Part shown: piece after piece, positions 33,657 through 43,192 of the stretch | Position numbering within the stretch: position 1 is the first letter of the stretch | How the letters are laid out: every line of letters starts with the position of its first letter | Assembly (NCBI GenBank): GCA_964449325.1 | Contig: CAYUYJ010000001.1 | Coordinates: 413,555 to 477,554 of the forward strand | Source: RGIG3002 sp964449325 | GTDB taxonomy: Bacteria; Bacillota; Clostridia; Lachnospirales; Lachnospiraceae | DNA: 64,000 nucleotides | Reading direction: 5' to 3' | Program-made: the position numbers and the translations under genes | Notes under the pieces: model-generated | Database searches by the model: none | What the model was told of the DNA's origin: nothing | The model's input: the letters and a program-made list of their open reading frames with translations, nothing else

Positions 33657-36029
33657 ATGAACGAAAAAGTATTACGCGTTTTAGAATATAACAAAATCAT
33701 TGATTTGCTCACAGACCGTGCCACCTCTGACCCGGGCAGGAAATTGTGCCGGGCACTGACACCTTCCTGTGATTTGGAAGAAATCAATCGGACACAGGAG
33801 GAAACAAAAGATGCTCTCTCAAGGCTGTTCAAAAAGGGAAGCACCTCCTTCGGCGGCAACAAGGATTTGGGCTTTGCCATCAAATCTCTTGAAATCGGCA
33901 GTTCCCTCTCTACTTCGGAATTATTAAAAATTGCAGCACTTCTGGAGAATACGGCAAGAATTAAAGCCTATGGAAGAAGCGACAAAGAGGATGCACCGAA
34001 GGATTCTCTTGACGAATATTTTGACGGTTTGGAACCTCTCACTCCGCTTTCCACGGAAATACGAAGATGTATTCTTTCCGAGGATGAAATCAGCGATGAT
34101 GCTTCCTCCAATTTGAAGCACATCCGCCGGAGTATGGCTTCCACCAATGACAAAATTCACAGCCAGTTAAACAGCATGGTAAATGGCTCCTACCGTACCT
34201 ATTTACAGGATGCGGTTATCACAATGCGTAACAACCGCTACTGTATTCCGGTCAAGGCAGAGCACAAGGGACAGGTATCCGGTATGGTGCACGACCAATC
34301 GTCTACCGGTTCCACACTTTTCATCGAGCCTGCTGCAGTAGTAAATCTGAATAACCAGCTGCGCGAATTAGAGATAAAAGAAAAAGAAGAAATTGAAGTG
34401 ATTCTTGCCGACTTAAGTGCACAGGCAGGCGAGCATACGGAAACCCTGATGCACAATCAAAAGCTGATGACTCACTTGGATTTTGTCTTTGCCAAGGCTT
34501 CCCTTGCAATGGATTTGAATGCAACACAACCTGTTTTTAACACGGATCATTACATTCACATACGAAAAGGACGCCATCCGCTTCTTGATAAAAAGAAAGT
34601 GGTACCTATTGATATTCACTTAGGAAAAGATTTTGATCTGTTAATCATTACCGGACCGAATACCGGTGGTAAAACCGTTTCCTTGAAAACCGTAGGGCTT
34701 TTTACCCTGATGGGACAGGCAGGACTACACATTCCCGCTTTGGACCGTTCGGAGCTTTCGGTATTCACACAAGTTTACGCGGATATCGGAGATGAACAGA
34801 GCATTGAGCAGAGTTTAAGTACCTTCTCCTCCCACATGACAAGCATTGTTTCGATTCTTGCCCATGCGGATGAAAATTCACTTTGTCTCTTTGACGAGCT
34901 TGGCGCGGGAACAGACCCTACAGAGGGTGCGGCACTTGCCATTGCCATTTTAAATCATCTGCACAGCAGAGAAATCCGTACTATGGCAACAACACATTAC
35001 AGCGAAATTAAGGTATATGCCCTTTCTACTCCTTTCGTGGAAAATGCCTGCTGTGAATTCGATGTGGAAACACTCCGCCCTACGTATCGGCTCTTAATCG
35101 GTATACCGGGCAAAAGTAATGCTTTTGCCATTTCCAAAAAGCTGGGGCTGCCGGACGAAATCATTGAGGCTGCAAAAGAACAGATCAGCGAGGAAAATGA
35201 AAGCTTTGAAGACCTGCTCACGGATCTGGAACAAAGTCGCGTTACTATAGAAAACGAGCGTACCCAAATCGCCGCTTACAAAGCAGAAGTACAGCAACTC
35301 AAGGAGCAATTAAAGCAAAAACAGGATAAAATTGACCAGTCCAAAGATCGGATTATACGGGAAGCAAACGAACAGGCACGGGCTATTCTGCAGGAAGCAA
35401 AGGACGTTGCTGACGAAACCATCCGTGTCTTCCAAAAGGCAGGACCCAATGCTTCCATGCAGGATTTGGAAAAATCCAGACAAAAAATACGGGGCAAAAT
35501 TTCCGAGAAAAATGATAAACTTACCTTAAAAAACAAACCTGCAGACAAGGGCGGCATCAAACCAAAGCAGTTAAAGCTCGGCGACAGTGTAAAAATCGTA
35601 TCCATGGGCTTAAAAGGAACGGTCAGCTCTCTGCCGGATGCAAAAGGTAATCTGTTTGTGCAATGCGGTATTATCCGTTCACAGACCAATATTAAGGATT
35701 TAGTGCTGATTCAGGAGGAGGTTATTTCCACACCGGCTTTTTCCCGCAGCAGCACCGGGAAGATGAAAATGTCCAAGTCCTTTTCCATTTCTCCGGAAAT
35801 CAATCTTTTGGGAAAAACCGTGGACGAAGCAATTTCCGAACTGGATAAATATCTGGACGATGCCTATCTTGCCCACTTACCCAGTGTACGGATTGTTCAC
35901 GGCAAAGGTACCGGTGCTTTGCGGAGCGCAGTACAGAACCACTTAAAACGGGTAAAATATGTGAAATCCTTCCAGCTTGGAGAGTACGGCGAAGGTGACG
36001 CAGGTGTCACAATTGCAACTTTCAAATAA
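33657..36029 (+). CDS. mutS2: MutS2 endonuclease/ribosome-rescue ATPase
   Basis: 790 residues, full length. The order is N-terminal lever helices, an ATPase with Walker A TGPNTGGKTVSLKTVG near residue 335, DELGAGTDPTEGAALA (Walker B) and TTHYSEIK, then a long coiled coil (residues about 510-600) and a KOW-like linker. The C-terminal Smr nuclease domain contains INLLGKTVDEA and RIVHGKGTGALR. Family members suppress recombination and, in Bacillus, act on collided ribosomes. The ribosome site is weak. It is followed after 19 bases by a two-component system, suggesting cotranscription. Confidence 0.95.
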   Translation: MNEKVLRVLEYNKIIDLLTDRATSDPGRKLCRALTPSCDLEEINRTQEETKDALSRLFKKGSTSFGGNKDLGFAIKSLEIGSSLSTSELLKIAALLENTARIKAYGRSDKEDAPKDSLDEYFDGLEPLTPLSTEIRRCILSEDEISDDASSNLKHIRRSMASTNDKIHSQLNSMVNGSYRTYLQDAVITMRNNRYCIPVKAEHKGQVSGMVHDQSSTGSTLFIEPAAVVNLNNQLRELEIKEKEEIEVILADLSAQAGEHTETLMHNQKLMTHLDFVFAKASLAMDLNATQPVFNTDHYIHIRKGRHPLLDKKKVVPIDIHLGKDFDLLIITGPNTGGKTVSLKTVGLFTLMGQAGLHIPALDRSELSVFTQVYADIGDEQSIEQSLSTFSSHMTSIVSILAHADENSLCLFDELGAGTDPTEGAALAIAILNHLHSREIRTMATTHYSEIKVYALSTPFVENACCEFDVETLRPTYRLLIGIPGKSNAFAISKKLGLPDEIIEAAKEQISEENESFEDLLTDLEQSRVTIENERTQIAAYKAEVQQLKEQLKQKQDKIDQSKDRIIREANEQARAILQEAKDVADETIRVFQKAGPNASMQDLEKSRQKIRGKISEKNDKLTLKNKPADKGGIKPKQLKLGDSVKIVSMGLKGTVSSLPDAKGNLFVQCGIIRSQTNIKDLVLIQEEVISTPAFSRSSTGKMKMSKSFSISPEINLLGKTVDEAISELDKYLDDAYLAHLPSVRIVHGKGTGALRSAVQNHLKRVKYVKSFQLGEYGEGDAGVTIATFK

Positions 36030-36048
36030 TATCATGGAGGCTGATGAA

Positions 36049-36747
36049 ATGGTAAGTAAACAAAAAATTTTGATTGTAGATGACGATAACAATATTGCAG
36101 AATTAATTTCCCTGTATCTGACAAAGGAATGTTTTGAAACCATGATTGTCAACGATGGTGAGTCCGCGCTCTCCGCAGTCGATTCCTTTGCACCGAATTT
36201 AATTTTGCTGGATTTAATGCTGCCGGGCATTGACGGCTATCAGGTGTGTCGGGAGGTACGTGCCAAATCCGCCATACCGATTATCATGCTTTCGGCAAAG
36301 GGCGAAATCTTTGACAAGGTACTGGGGTTAGAACTGGGTGCCGATGATTACATGGAGAAACCTTTTGATTCCAAGGAACTGGTTGCAAGGGTAAAGGCAG
36401 TTCTTCGCCGTTACAAACCGACCGCCTCCGTTTCTTCGGATGCGGATGTGAAGAGCGTGGAATATCCTGACTTAATCATCAACCAGACAAATTACTCCGT
36501 AATATATATGGGAAAAAATATCGATATGCCGCCGAAGGAGCTGGAACTTTTATATTTTCTTGCTTCCTCGCCCAACCATGTTTTTACACGAGAGCAGCTT
36601 TTAGACCAGATTTGGGGCTATGAATACATCGGTGATACGCGAACCGTAGACGTACACATCAAAAGGCTCCGTGAAAAAATCAAAGACCATGAGTCTTGGA
36701 AAATTTCCACCATCTGGGGCATCGGCTATAAATTTGAGGTGAGATAA
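36049..36747 (+). CDS. OmpR/PhoB-family response regulator
   Basis: 232 residues. Receiver: ILIVDDDNNIAELI, phospho-acceptor Asp in LILLDLMLPGIDGY, Lys in YMEKPFD. C-terminal winged helix: MPPKELELLYFLASSPNHVF and RTVDVHIKRLREKIKDH, WalR/PhoP-like. Start 36049 has GGAGG eight bases upstream; an ATG at 35977 lies within mutS2. Its stop overlaps the kinase start as TAATG. Confidence 0.93.
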   Translation: MVSKQKILIVDDDNNIAELISLYLTKECFETMIVNDGESALSAVDSFAPNLILLDLMLPGIDGYQVCREVRAKSAIPIIMLSAKGEIFDKVLGLELGADDYMEKPFDSKELVARVKAVLRRYKPTASVSSDADVKSVEYPDLIINQTNYSVIYMGKNIDMPPKELELLYFLASSPNHVFTREQLLDQIWGYEYIGDTRTVDVHIKRLREKIKDHESWKISTIWGIGYKFEVR

Positions 36748-38171
36748 TGAGGAAAACCCTTTATCTGAAATTTGTACTTGCATATATTATTTTCGGCGTA
36801 TTTGGCTTTATTGTGGTAGCAACCTTTGTATCTAACATGACTACGGAACATTTGAAGCGTGAAAAGGCAGATGCTCTTTACCGGGAAGCTACTCTCATTG
36901 CCAATACATACGCCTCCGACCTTTACAACAACAATACGACTCTGGATGTGGTAAAATCCCAACTGGATGCTTTGGACACTTATCTGTCTGCCACCATTTG
37001 GATTATCAACCCGTCGGGACGTATGATTTTAGACTCTTCTCAGGAACTGGACGTGGAAAATGAAGTAGTAGTCAATCATTTTGACCCGACTATTACGGCA
37101 GGCTCCTACTATACCGTAGGACATTTCTTTGACAGCTTCGAGGAGGACATGCTCAGTGTATTCGCGCCCATTACCTCGGATTTTAAAGTGAAGGGCTATG
37201 TAGTGATTCATTCCTCCATGCAGGATATCCAGCATTCCTCCAACAGCCTTTTGAATATTTCTTATATAACGCTGTGTATTTTGTTTTTGCTTTCCATGAT
37301 TATTTTGATTTTCTTTACGGAGATGGTTTATATTCCCCTTCGGAAAATCACGGAAGCCACGGAACAGTATGCCGCCGGAAATATGCACTACGAATTTTCC
37401 GTGGAAAGCGAGGATGAAATAGGTTATCTGGCAGCCTCTCTTTCCTATATGGCAAGCGAAATTGCCCGTTCCGAGGATAACCAGAAAAAATTCGTGGCAA
37501 ATGTCTCTCATGATTTCCGTTCTCCGCTGACCTCCATCAGAGGCTATCTGGAAGCCATGTTGGACGGCACCATTCCGCCGGAAGCACACGACAAATACCT
37601 GAACATTGTATTAAACGAAACAGACCGTCTGACCAAGCTGACGAACAGTCTTTTGACCCTGAACAACTTAAATACAAAGGGCATGTTATTAAACCGTAAG
37701 GATTTTGATATTAATCAGGTCATCCGAAGCACTGCCGCTACCTGCGAGGGAACCTGTCGCCGGAAAAATATCGCCATCGAACTGATTCTGACCGGAGAAT
37801 CCATGCATGTCAATGCCGATATGGACAAAATTCAACAGGTACTTTATAACCTCTTGGATAATGCCATTAAATTCAGTCACCACAATTCGGTGATTAAAAT
37901 TGAGACAACAGAAAAAGGAAATAAGATTTTCGTTTCGGTAAAGGACAGCGGAATCGGTATTCCGAAAGATGATTTGAAGCTGATTTGGGATCGTTTTTAT
38001 AAGTCTGATTTGTCTCGTGGTAAAGACAAGAAAGGAACAGGATTGGGACTTTCTATCACTAAAGAAATTATTCATTCCCACGGTGAACATATCAATGTTA
38101 TCAGTACCGAAGGAGTGGGTTCGGAATTTATTTTTACTCTTGCTAAATCCGCGCTGGAGGATGAAGACTAA
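36747..38171 (+). CDS. Sensor histidine kinase (PhoR/WalK-like)
   Basis: 474 residues. Two membrane helices (about 8-30 and 166-188) enclose an extracellular sensor domain of about 135 residues; HAMP, HisKA with FVANVSHDFRSPLTSIRGYL, and an ATPase lobe with NLLDNAIKFSH, DSGIGIPKDD and GTGLGLSI follow. It phosphorylates the preceding regulator. The stimulus is unknown. It converges with trmL and the stop codons share a hairpin loop. Confidence 0.93.
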   Translation: MRKTLYLKFVLAYIIFGVFGFIVVATFVSNMTTEHLKREKADALYREATLIANTYASDLYNNNTTLDVVKSQLDALDTYLSATIWIINPSGRMILDSSQELDVENEVVVNHFDPTITAGSYYTVGHFFDSFEEDMLSVFAPITSDFKVKGYVVIHSSMQDIQHSSNSLLNISYITLCILFLLSMIILIFFTEMVYIPLRKITEATEQYAAGNMHYEFSVESEDEIGYLAASLSYMASEIARSEDNQKKFVANVSHDFRSPLTSIRGYLEAMLDGTIPPEAHDKYLNIVLNETDRLTKLTNSLLTLNNLNTKGMLLNRKDFDINQVIRSTAATCEGTCRRKNIAIELILTGESMHVNADMDKIQQVLYNLLDNAIKFSHHNSVIKIETTEKGNKIFVSVKDSGIGIPKDDLKLIWDRFYKSDLSRGKDKKGTGLGLSITKEIIHSHGEHINVISTEGVGSEFIFTLAKSALEDED

Positions 38172-38180
38172 ACTTCATCC
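38159..38180. terminator. Bidirectional hairpin at convergent stop codons
   Basis: GGATGAAG (38159-38166) pairs with CTTCATCC (38173-38180); the six-base loop holds the overlapping stop codons of the kinase gene (38169-38171) and trmL (38168-38170). There is no long T tract. Confidence 0.5.
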
Positions 38181-38668
38181 TTCCAGTGCAGTCTGTGAAG
38201 TTCTCCCTGTAACTGCATATGGGAAAATTCATTCTGCCTAAGCGCCTCGTAAAGCACAATTGCCACAGAATTAGATAAATTCAGTGAACGGATTTTTTCA
38301 AGCATGGGAATCCGGATACAGGTCTCTTCATGCTCTACTAATATTTCCTCCGGTATTCCCGCGCTTTCCTTTCCGAACATAATATAGTCATCGGGACCGT
38401 AGGAAACGTCCGTATAAACGTGCTTCGCTTTTGTGGTAGCCATCCAGATTTTCGCACCCGGATTTTTCTCCAGAAACTCTTCAAAATTCACATATCTGGT
38501 TACATCCAGATGCTCCCAGTAATCCATACCTGCCCGCTTGATTTCTTTCTCATTCAGGCGGAAACCAAGGGGTTCAATCAAATGCAGCTTCGTATCCGTT
38601 GCCACACAGGTACGTCCGATATTTCCGGTATTCGCCGGAATTTCCGGCTGAAACAGCACAATATTCAT
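38168..38668 (-). CDS. trmL: tRNA (cytidine/uridine-34-2'-O)-methyltransferase TrmL
   Basis: 166 residues, SPOUT fold. Motifs: PEIPANTGNIGRTCVATDTK at the N-terminus, FGKESAGIPEEIL and RSLNLSNSVAIVLYEALRQ at the knotted cofactor site. It methylates the ribose of the wobble base in tRNA-Leu isoacceptors. Full length. Eight bases separate it from the aminotransferase stop upstream, so it is likely the last gene of that operon. Confidence 0.93.
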   Translation of the reverse strand: MNIVLFQPEIPANTGNIGRTCVATDTKLHLIEPLGFRLNEKEIKRAGMDYWEHLDVTRYVNFEEFLEKNPGAKIWMATTKAKHVYTDVSYGPDDYIMFGKESAGIPEEILVEHEETCIRIPMLEKIRSLNLSNSVAIVLYEALRQNEFSHMQLQGELHRLHWKDEV

Positions 38669-38676
38669 GTCTGTAG

Positions 38677-39858
38677 TTATCCTTTCTTCTGCTCTTCCCG
38701 CAGTTTATTTACAAATCTTTCCAGTCTGCCAATCGCAACCTTCAAGTTATCCAGTGAGTACGCATAAGAGATACGAAGATACCCTTCTCCGCAGTCCCCG
38801 AATGCAGTTCCGGGTACAACAGCGACCTTCTCTTCCTCCAGAAAGCGCATGGCAAATTGTTCGCTTGTCATGCCAAACTGCTTGATACACGGAAACACAT
38901 AAAATGCGCCAAAGGGTTCAAAGCAGGGCAAATCCATTTCCCGGAATGCATGTAATAAATAGCGTCTTCTCTGATTGTACGCCTTTTTCATTTCTGCCAC
39001 GTCCTCATCTCCGTTACGAAGTGCCTCTACTGCTGCATATTGGCTTGTCGTTGGGGCACACATAATAGCAAACTGATGAATTTTAACCATCTGCTGAAGA
39101 ATTTCTTTTGGACCACAAGCATAACCAAGCCTCCATCCCGTCATAGCATACGCTTTGGAAAATCCGTTAATGAGGATGGTTCTTTCCTTCATTCCCGGGA
39201 TATTTACGATAGACACATATTTGTCGTCATGATAATACAACTCACTGTAAATTTCATCAGATATAACAAAAATATCTTTTTCCTTAATTACTTTAGCAAC
39301 TGCTTCCAAATCCTTCCTCTCCATAATGGCACCGGTCGGATTGTTCGGAAACGGTAATACCACTATCTTCGTTTTGTCTGTAATGGCATTCAGAAGTTCT
39401 TCTGCCGTCAGCCGAAATTCATTTTCTGCTTTCAGTTCCACAATTACAGGTACTCCCCCCGCTAAAATAGTACAGGGTTCATAGGACACATAACTTGGTT
39501 GCGGAATAATAACTTCTTCACCCGGATTTAACATGGCACGAAGTGCTATATCAATCCCTTCCGATCCGCCTACAGTAACAATCGTTTCCGTATTATAGTC
39601 GTAATGTACTCCCAGCTTCCTATCCAAATAATTGCAAATCTCAACCTTCAATTCCTTTAATCCGGCATTGGAGGTGTAAAAGGTACGTCCCTTTTCCAAC
39701 GAATAGATACCCTCATCCCGAATATGCCACGGAGTATCAAAATCCGGCTCTCCCACGCCGAGTGAGATGGCATCCTTCATCTCGCTTACAATATCAAAAA
39801 ATTTCCGAATACCTGATGGCTTCAGTTCTACTACTTTATCTGCTAATGGATTTCTCAT
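38677..39858 (-). CDS. Pyridoxal-phosphate aminotransferase, class I/II (AspC/PatA type)
   Basis: 393 residues. PLP-binding Lys in NGFSKAYAMTGWRLGY; other conserved blocks are PFPNNPTGAIMERKD, VISDEIYSELYY and the C-terminal YLRISYAYSLDNLKVAI. The substrate is not definable; aromatic or aspartate-type amino acids are likely. The start overlaps the Lrp-type gene by four bases (ATGA), so regulator and enzyme are translated together. Confidence 0.9.
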   Translation of the reverse strand: MRNPLADKVVELKPSGIRKFFDIVSEMKDAISLGVGEPDFDTPWHIRDEGIYSLEKGRTFYTSNAGLKELKVEICNYLDRKLGVHYDYNTETIVTVGGSEGIDIALRAMLNPGEEVIIPQPSYVSYEPCTILAGGVPVIVELKAENEFRLTAEELLNAITDKTKIVVLPFPNNPTGAIMERKDLEAVAKVIKEKDIFVISDEIYSELYYHDDKYVSIVNIPGMKERTILINGFSKAYAMTGWRLGYACGPKEILQQMVKIHQFAIMCAPTTSQYAAVEALRNGDEDVAEMKKAYNQRRRYLLHAFREMDLPCFEPFGAFYVFPCIKQFGMTSEQFAMRFLEEEKVAVVPGTAFGDCGEGYLRISYAYSLDNLKVAIGRLERFVNKLREEQKKG

Positions 39859-40337
39859 GGTGTAACCTTCTCCCTTTCGTCTTCATCTTTTTTAGATAGA
39901 ACGGTTCCATGGTCTTTGTACTTTTTCAGTACAAAGTGTGTTGCCGTACTTAAGACGCTGTCCAGTGTAGACAGTTTATCGGATACAAACTGTGATACTT
40001 CTTTCAGGCTTTTTCCCTCCAGAGAAACAAGCAGATCATAGCCGCCGGAAATCAGATAAACAGCATGCACCTCAGGATATTTGTAAATTCTCTCTGCGAT
40101 GCTGTCAAAGCCCTGTCCGCGCTGCGGTGTTACCCGCACTTCAATCAGGGCACTTACCTTTTCAATGGAGGTTTTTTCCCAATTAATCAGAGTGTGGTAA
40201 CCACAAATGATTCCTTCATTTTCCAAAGCAGCAAGTTCATTTACCACCTCTATTTCTTCCACTCCTAAAATAACCGCCAGCTCCTTTAAATCAATGCGGC
40301 TGTTTTTTTCGATAATCGCTAATAATTCCTCTCTCAT
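39855..40337 (-). CDS. Lrp/AsnC family regulator
   Basis: 160 residues. N-terminal winged helix (RIDLKELAVILGVEEIEVVN) and C-terminal RAM/ligand domain (EVHAVYLISGGYDLLVSLEG). It probably senses an amino acid and controls the coupled aminotransferase gene. The basic, acidic tail after residue 140 is unremarkable. Confidence 0.9.
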   Translation of the reverse strand: MREELLAIIEKNSRIDLKELAVILGVEEIEVVNELAALENEGIICGYHTLINWEKTSIEKVSALIEVRVTPQRGQGFDSIAERIYKYPEVHAVYLISGGYDLLVSLEGKSLKEVSQFVSDKLSTLDSVLSTATHFVLKKYKDHGTVLSKKDEDEREKVTP

Positions 40338-40380
40338 AGCTTGCGCTCTCCTTTTCTTTTCGGATATTTTTATTCTATCT

Positions 40381-41406
40381 TTAAAATTTCACTTTATGGA
40401 TTTCATCTGTTTTTCGAGGCTCTAAAAAACGACGTTCCTCTTCGTTTATGACAACTCTGTCATTATTTTCCGTGGTTTTCCCTACTACTGCTGCAGGGAT
40501 ATGTTCCTTTTCCAAAGCTCTCACCAAATCAAAGCCCTTTTCTGTCGCAAGTAAAAGACTGCCGCCTGACAACAATTCATAAGGATTTAAGTCAAAGTAT
40601 TCACAGACCTCTATCGTCTCCTGCCTAATGGGCAACTTCTTCAAATCAATTTCCAGTCCAACGCCCAGACATTCTGCCAATTCCCAAAGAGCACCGAAAA
40701 TACCGCCCTCCGAAGCATCGTGCATTTTATAGACGCCGGACTTCACGGCGGTAGCGGCCTCCGGAAGAATGGGCAGATATTTTTCAAAGCCTTTTGCTTC
40801 CTCCACAAGATGAGAAGGGTATTTGGTACGAAGTTCCTGCTCTTTTTCCTTTGCAAGAATTGCTGTCCCTTCTAAACCGACCCATTTTGTAACCACAATG
40901 TCAAGTCCTGCTGCCGGTTTCTTTCCGGCACTGCATGATGACACTTCTGTCATAAGTCTCCCGGCACTACATACGGCTCCTTCTGCCATAAGTTTACCGA
41001 CACCTGTCACGGTTATCACCGGTTTGCTTACCGCCTTCGTAACCTCTGTATGTCCGCCAAGAATCTGGATATTTAATTCAGAGCAGACCGAATCCGTCTC
41101 CTGCATAAGCACTTTGATTTCCGACTCTTCTATAGTCTCCGGCAGTAAAAATGCCACGGTAATTCCCACCGGCTCTGCTCCTCCTGCTGCCAGACTGTTT
41201 ACCGCTCTCATAACCCCGTGGCGGACACCTCTTCCGTTTTCGATTACGAGTGCCTGCGTGGCAGCTGCAAAGTTTTCCTTTTCAAACGCCAAAATGGCGC
41301 AGTCTTCCCCTACACCTGCGCCATTTAATACTTCCTTTCGTTTCGTCTTTATCTGTTTAAGTATAGAACGTTTTAAAACATTCTCTGAAACTTTTCCGAT
41401 TTTCAT
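40381..41406 (-). CDS. AIR synthase-like (HypE/ThiL/SelD fold) protein
   Basis: 341 residues. The N-terminal ATP-binding half contains GVGEDCAILAFEKENF and VNSLAAGGAEPVGITVAFLL; the C-terminal half contains MHDASEGGIFGALWELAE, a conserved AIR-synthase block. It lacks the HypE C-terminal Cys and no hydrogenase genes are nearby, so a hydrogenase role is unlikely. Start 41406 has AAAGGA upstream; a TTG at 41430 is less likely. Function unknown; it may lie in one operon with the VanW-type protein, 32 bases away. Confidence 0.8.
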   Translation of the reverse strand: MKIGKVSENVLKRSILKQIKTKRKEVLNGAGVGEDCAILAFEKENFAAATQALVIENGRGVRHGVMRAVNSLAAGGAEPVGITVAFLLPETIEESEIKVLMQETDSVCSELNIQILGGHTEVTKAVSKPVITVTGVGKLMAEGAVCSAGRLMTEVSSCSAGKKPAAGLDIVVTKWVGLEGTAILAKEKEQELRTKYPSHLVEEAKGFEKYLPILPEAATAVKSGVYKMHDASEGGIFGALWELAECLGVGLEIDLKKLPIRQETIEVCEYFDLNPYELLSGGSLLLATEKGFDLVRALEKEHIPAAVVGKTTENNDRVVINEEERRFLEPRKTDEIHKVKF

Positions 41407-41438
41407 TATTTTATTTTCCTTTTGCTGCAAAAGTTTCT

Positions 41439-43022
41439 TTATATTTCCGGTACTTCACCTGACGGCTGTTCCTGCACCGGTTCTGCCTGTTGCTCCTGAG
41501 GTACAGGCTGTACTGCATTGGAGTCTGCCGGTACTTCTGTAGGAGGCTGCGGTGCCGCAGGTACTTCCGCACCTGTTGTCAATGCAGCAACCACTCCTCT
41601 TACATGGTCAATATTATTTGTGGCAACTGCTGCCATAACCTGATTATATACGTCCGGATTATCTGTTGCAACACCGATTGTCACACTTCTCGGAGTCATT
41701 TTATAACTGCTGCTGTTTACCTGTGTCCGGCTTTCTTCCACACCATTTACGGTTACTACCTTCCAAAGCTGTGCTTTATAGCCGATATGTGCACTCTGTA
41801 CTGCTGACACATAACCTACCGGTTGTGATGCATCGGTATAAATCAATTCCGTATCCGGATTGGTTACAGAAAGAATTTTGCTTTCATAAGTAACTACTCT
41901 GTCTGCTTCTCTTGTTTCCACACCATATATATTAAAGGTGATATGCTTGTCTTCTGAAATCAGACCTTCTATGTATATCGGATAATCCAGATTATTAACA
42001 AATTTAAAATCCTTTCCTGAAGACTCGGCAATTGCCGCATCCGCGGAAGGCTCCACATATCCTACAATCATGGAGTGATTATGTCTCTCCGTAACCTCTA
42101 ACTCTGCCTGTAAAACTGCATTATACAGGGTGGTAGATACCTGACAGATACCACCGCCGAGGCTTTCCACAACCTGTCCGTTTAAGTAAGAACCTGCCAG
42201 AAAATAACCGTTATCTGTTGTAAACGGAGCAATTGTCTGATAGGTAGAAAATTCTTCACCCGGATATAAAGTAGTGCCGTTAATCAGATTACAGCCATTT
42301 GTTACATTCGCGCTTCTGGATTTCCCGGAGGTCGAAAAGCTGGTAGTACTTGTACCCAGAACATCCTTTACCTTAGATAATACCTCCTCGTTTCCTTCCG
42401 GCTCTTTTACAGTAATCTCCAACTCAATCTCTGCCGGTTCATGATTCCACTCACTCTCCAAATAGGTTACTATATTGGAAACGGAAGTATCCACATCCAC
42501 ACCATATCCGGTTTTCCCGTCTATGATTCGGAATGCACCGTTTTCACGAACCAGACTATAATTTTCCACGCCTACATCAAACTTTACGCATTCTTCTTCC
42601 ACCAAAGTGCGGACAGCTTCTTCATCCACAGTCAGCTGAATGTCATACACTTTTTTCTCACGCTGCAAATCGGTAAGCGCTTTATATCTTTGGACAATAT
42701 TTCCTTCTGTTCCGAGGGTTGCCGCTTCTTCTACAATTTCTCTGTTACTCCATTGCAGTCCCAGCGCACCTGCCGTTGTGGATACGGTATTTCCGTCTGT
42801 AGCAACAAGTGTAAGCTCCGCTTCTGCCAATGAAGCCACATAATCATCAATGGCTTTTTCCGCTTCTTTTGTAGTCATACCGGATAAATCTATACTGTCT
42901 GCATAGACACCTGTTTTTATCGTACCGTCATCTATTGCCTTCGCTTCTGCTTCCATTCCGGGGAATACTGCTAAAAAAAGCACTGTCAGCACAGCTACGA
43001 TTGACACATAACTTTTTTTCAT
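41439..43022 (-). CDS. VanW-family protein with peptidoglycan-binding-like domain
   Basis: 527 residues. Signal peptide MKKSYVSIVAVLTVLFLAV without a lipobox. PG_binding_4-like repeats lie at about 80-210, then the VanW domain: ATNGC-type NVTNGCNLINGTTLYPGEEF, GGGICQVSTTLYNAVLQAEL and YVEPSADAAIAESSGKDFKF. The tail of about 50 residues is rich in Pro, Gln and Glu. Likely secreted and cell-wall associated. VanW members occur with vancomycin resistance loci but most, as here, are of unknown role. A 36-residue membrane peptide gene precedes it. Confidence 0.88.
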   Translation of the reverse strand: MKKSYVSIVAVLTVLFLAVFPGMEAEAKAIDDGTIKTGVYADSIDLSGMTTKEAEKAIDDYVASLAEAELTLVATDGNTVSTTAGALGLQWSNREIVEEAATLGTEGNIVQRYKALTDLQREKKVYDIQLTVDEEAVRTLVEEECVKFDVGVENYSLVRENGAFRIIDGKTGYGVDVDTSVSNIVTYLESEWNHEPAEIELEITVKEPEGNEEVLSKVKDVLGTSTTSFSTSGKSRSANVTNGCNLINGTTLYPGEEFSTYQTIAPFTTDNGYFLAGSYLNGQVVESLGGGICQVSTTLYNAVLQAELEVTERHNHSMIVGYVEPSADAAIAESSGKDFKFVNNLDYPIYIEGLISEDKHITFNIYGVETREADRVVTYESKILSVTNPDTELIYTDASQPVGYVSAVQSAHIGYKAQLWKVVTVNGVEESRTQVNSSSYKMTPRSVTIGVATDNPDVYNQVMAAVATNNIDHVRGVVAALTTGAEVPAAPQPPTEVPADSNAVQPVPQEQQAEPVQEQPSGEVPEI

Positions 43023-43044
43023 AATTTTTTCTCCTCTATTTGAA

Positions 43045-43155
43045 TTAACTGATTAAATATGCTAAAGTTGGTATAATCATAGCAAGTACTAACAATGCAA
43101 TAATTACCGATGAGATAATCCGCTTTGTTTTATTGTTATGCATATTAAACATCAT
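43045..43155 (-). CDS. Small membrane protein, 36 residues
   Basis: It reads MMFNMHNNKTKRIISSVIIA then LLVLAMIIPTLAYLIS: a basic start and one hydrophobic helix. AAGGTGG lies ten bases before the first ATG, and a good promoter (43193-43221) lies directly upstream, so it is very likely translated. It ends 22 bases before the VanW-type gene. Short peptides of this kind preceding VanW genes occur in related bacteria as far as I recall; it might be a membrane partner or a leader. Confidence 0.7.
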   Translation of the reverse strand: MMFNMHNNKTKRIISSVIIALLVLAMIIPTLAYLIS

Positions 43156-43192
43156 AAACCGGTCGCCACCTTTACTCTTTTATTGAAAGGAT

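Noticed and set aside
40381..41406. Calling the AIR-synthase-like gene hypE
   Set aside because: No C-terminal cysteine motif and no hydrogenase maturation genes nearby.
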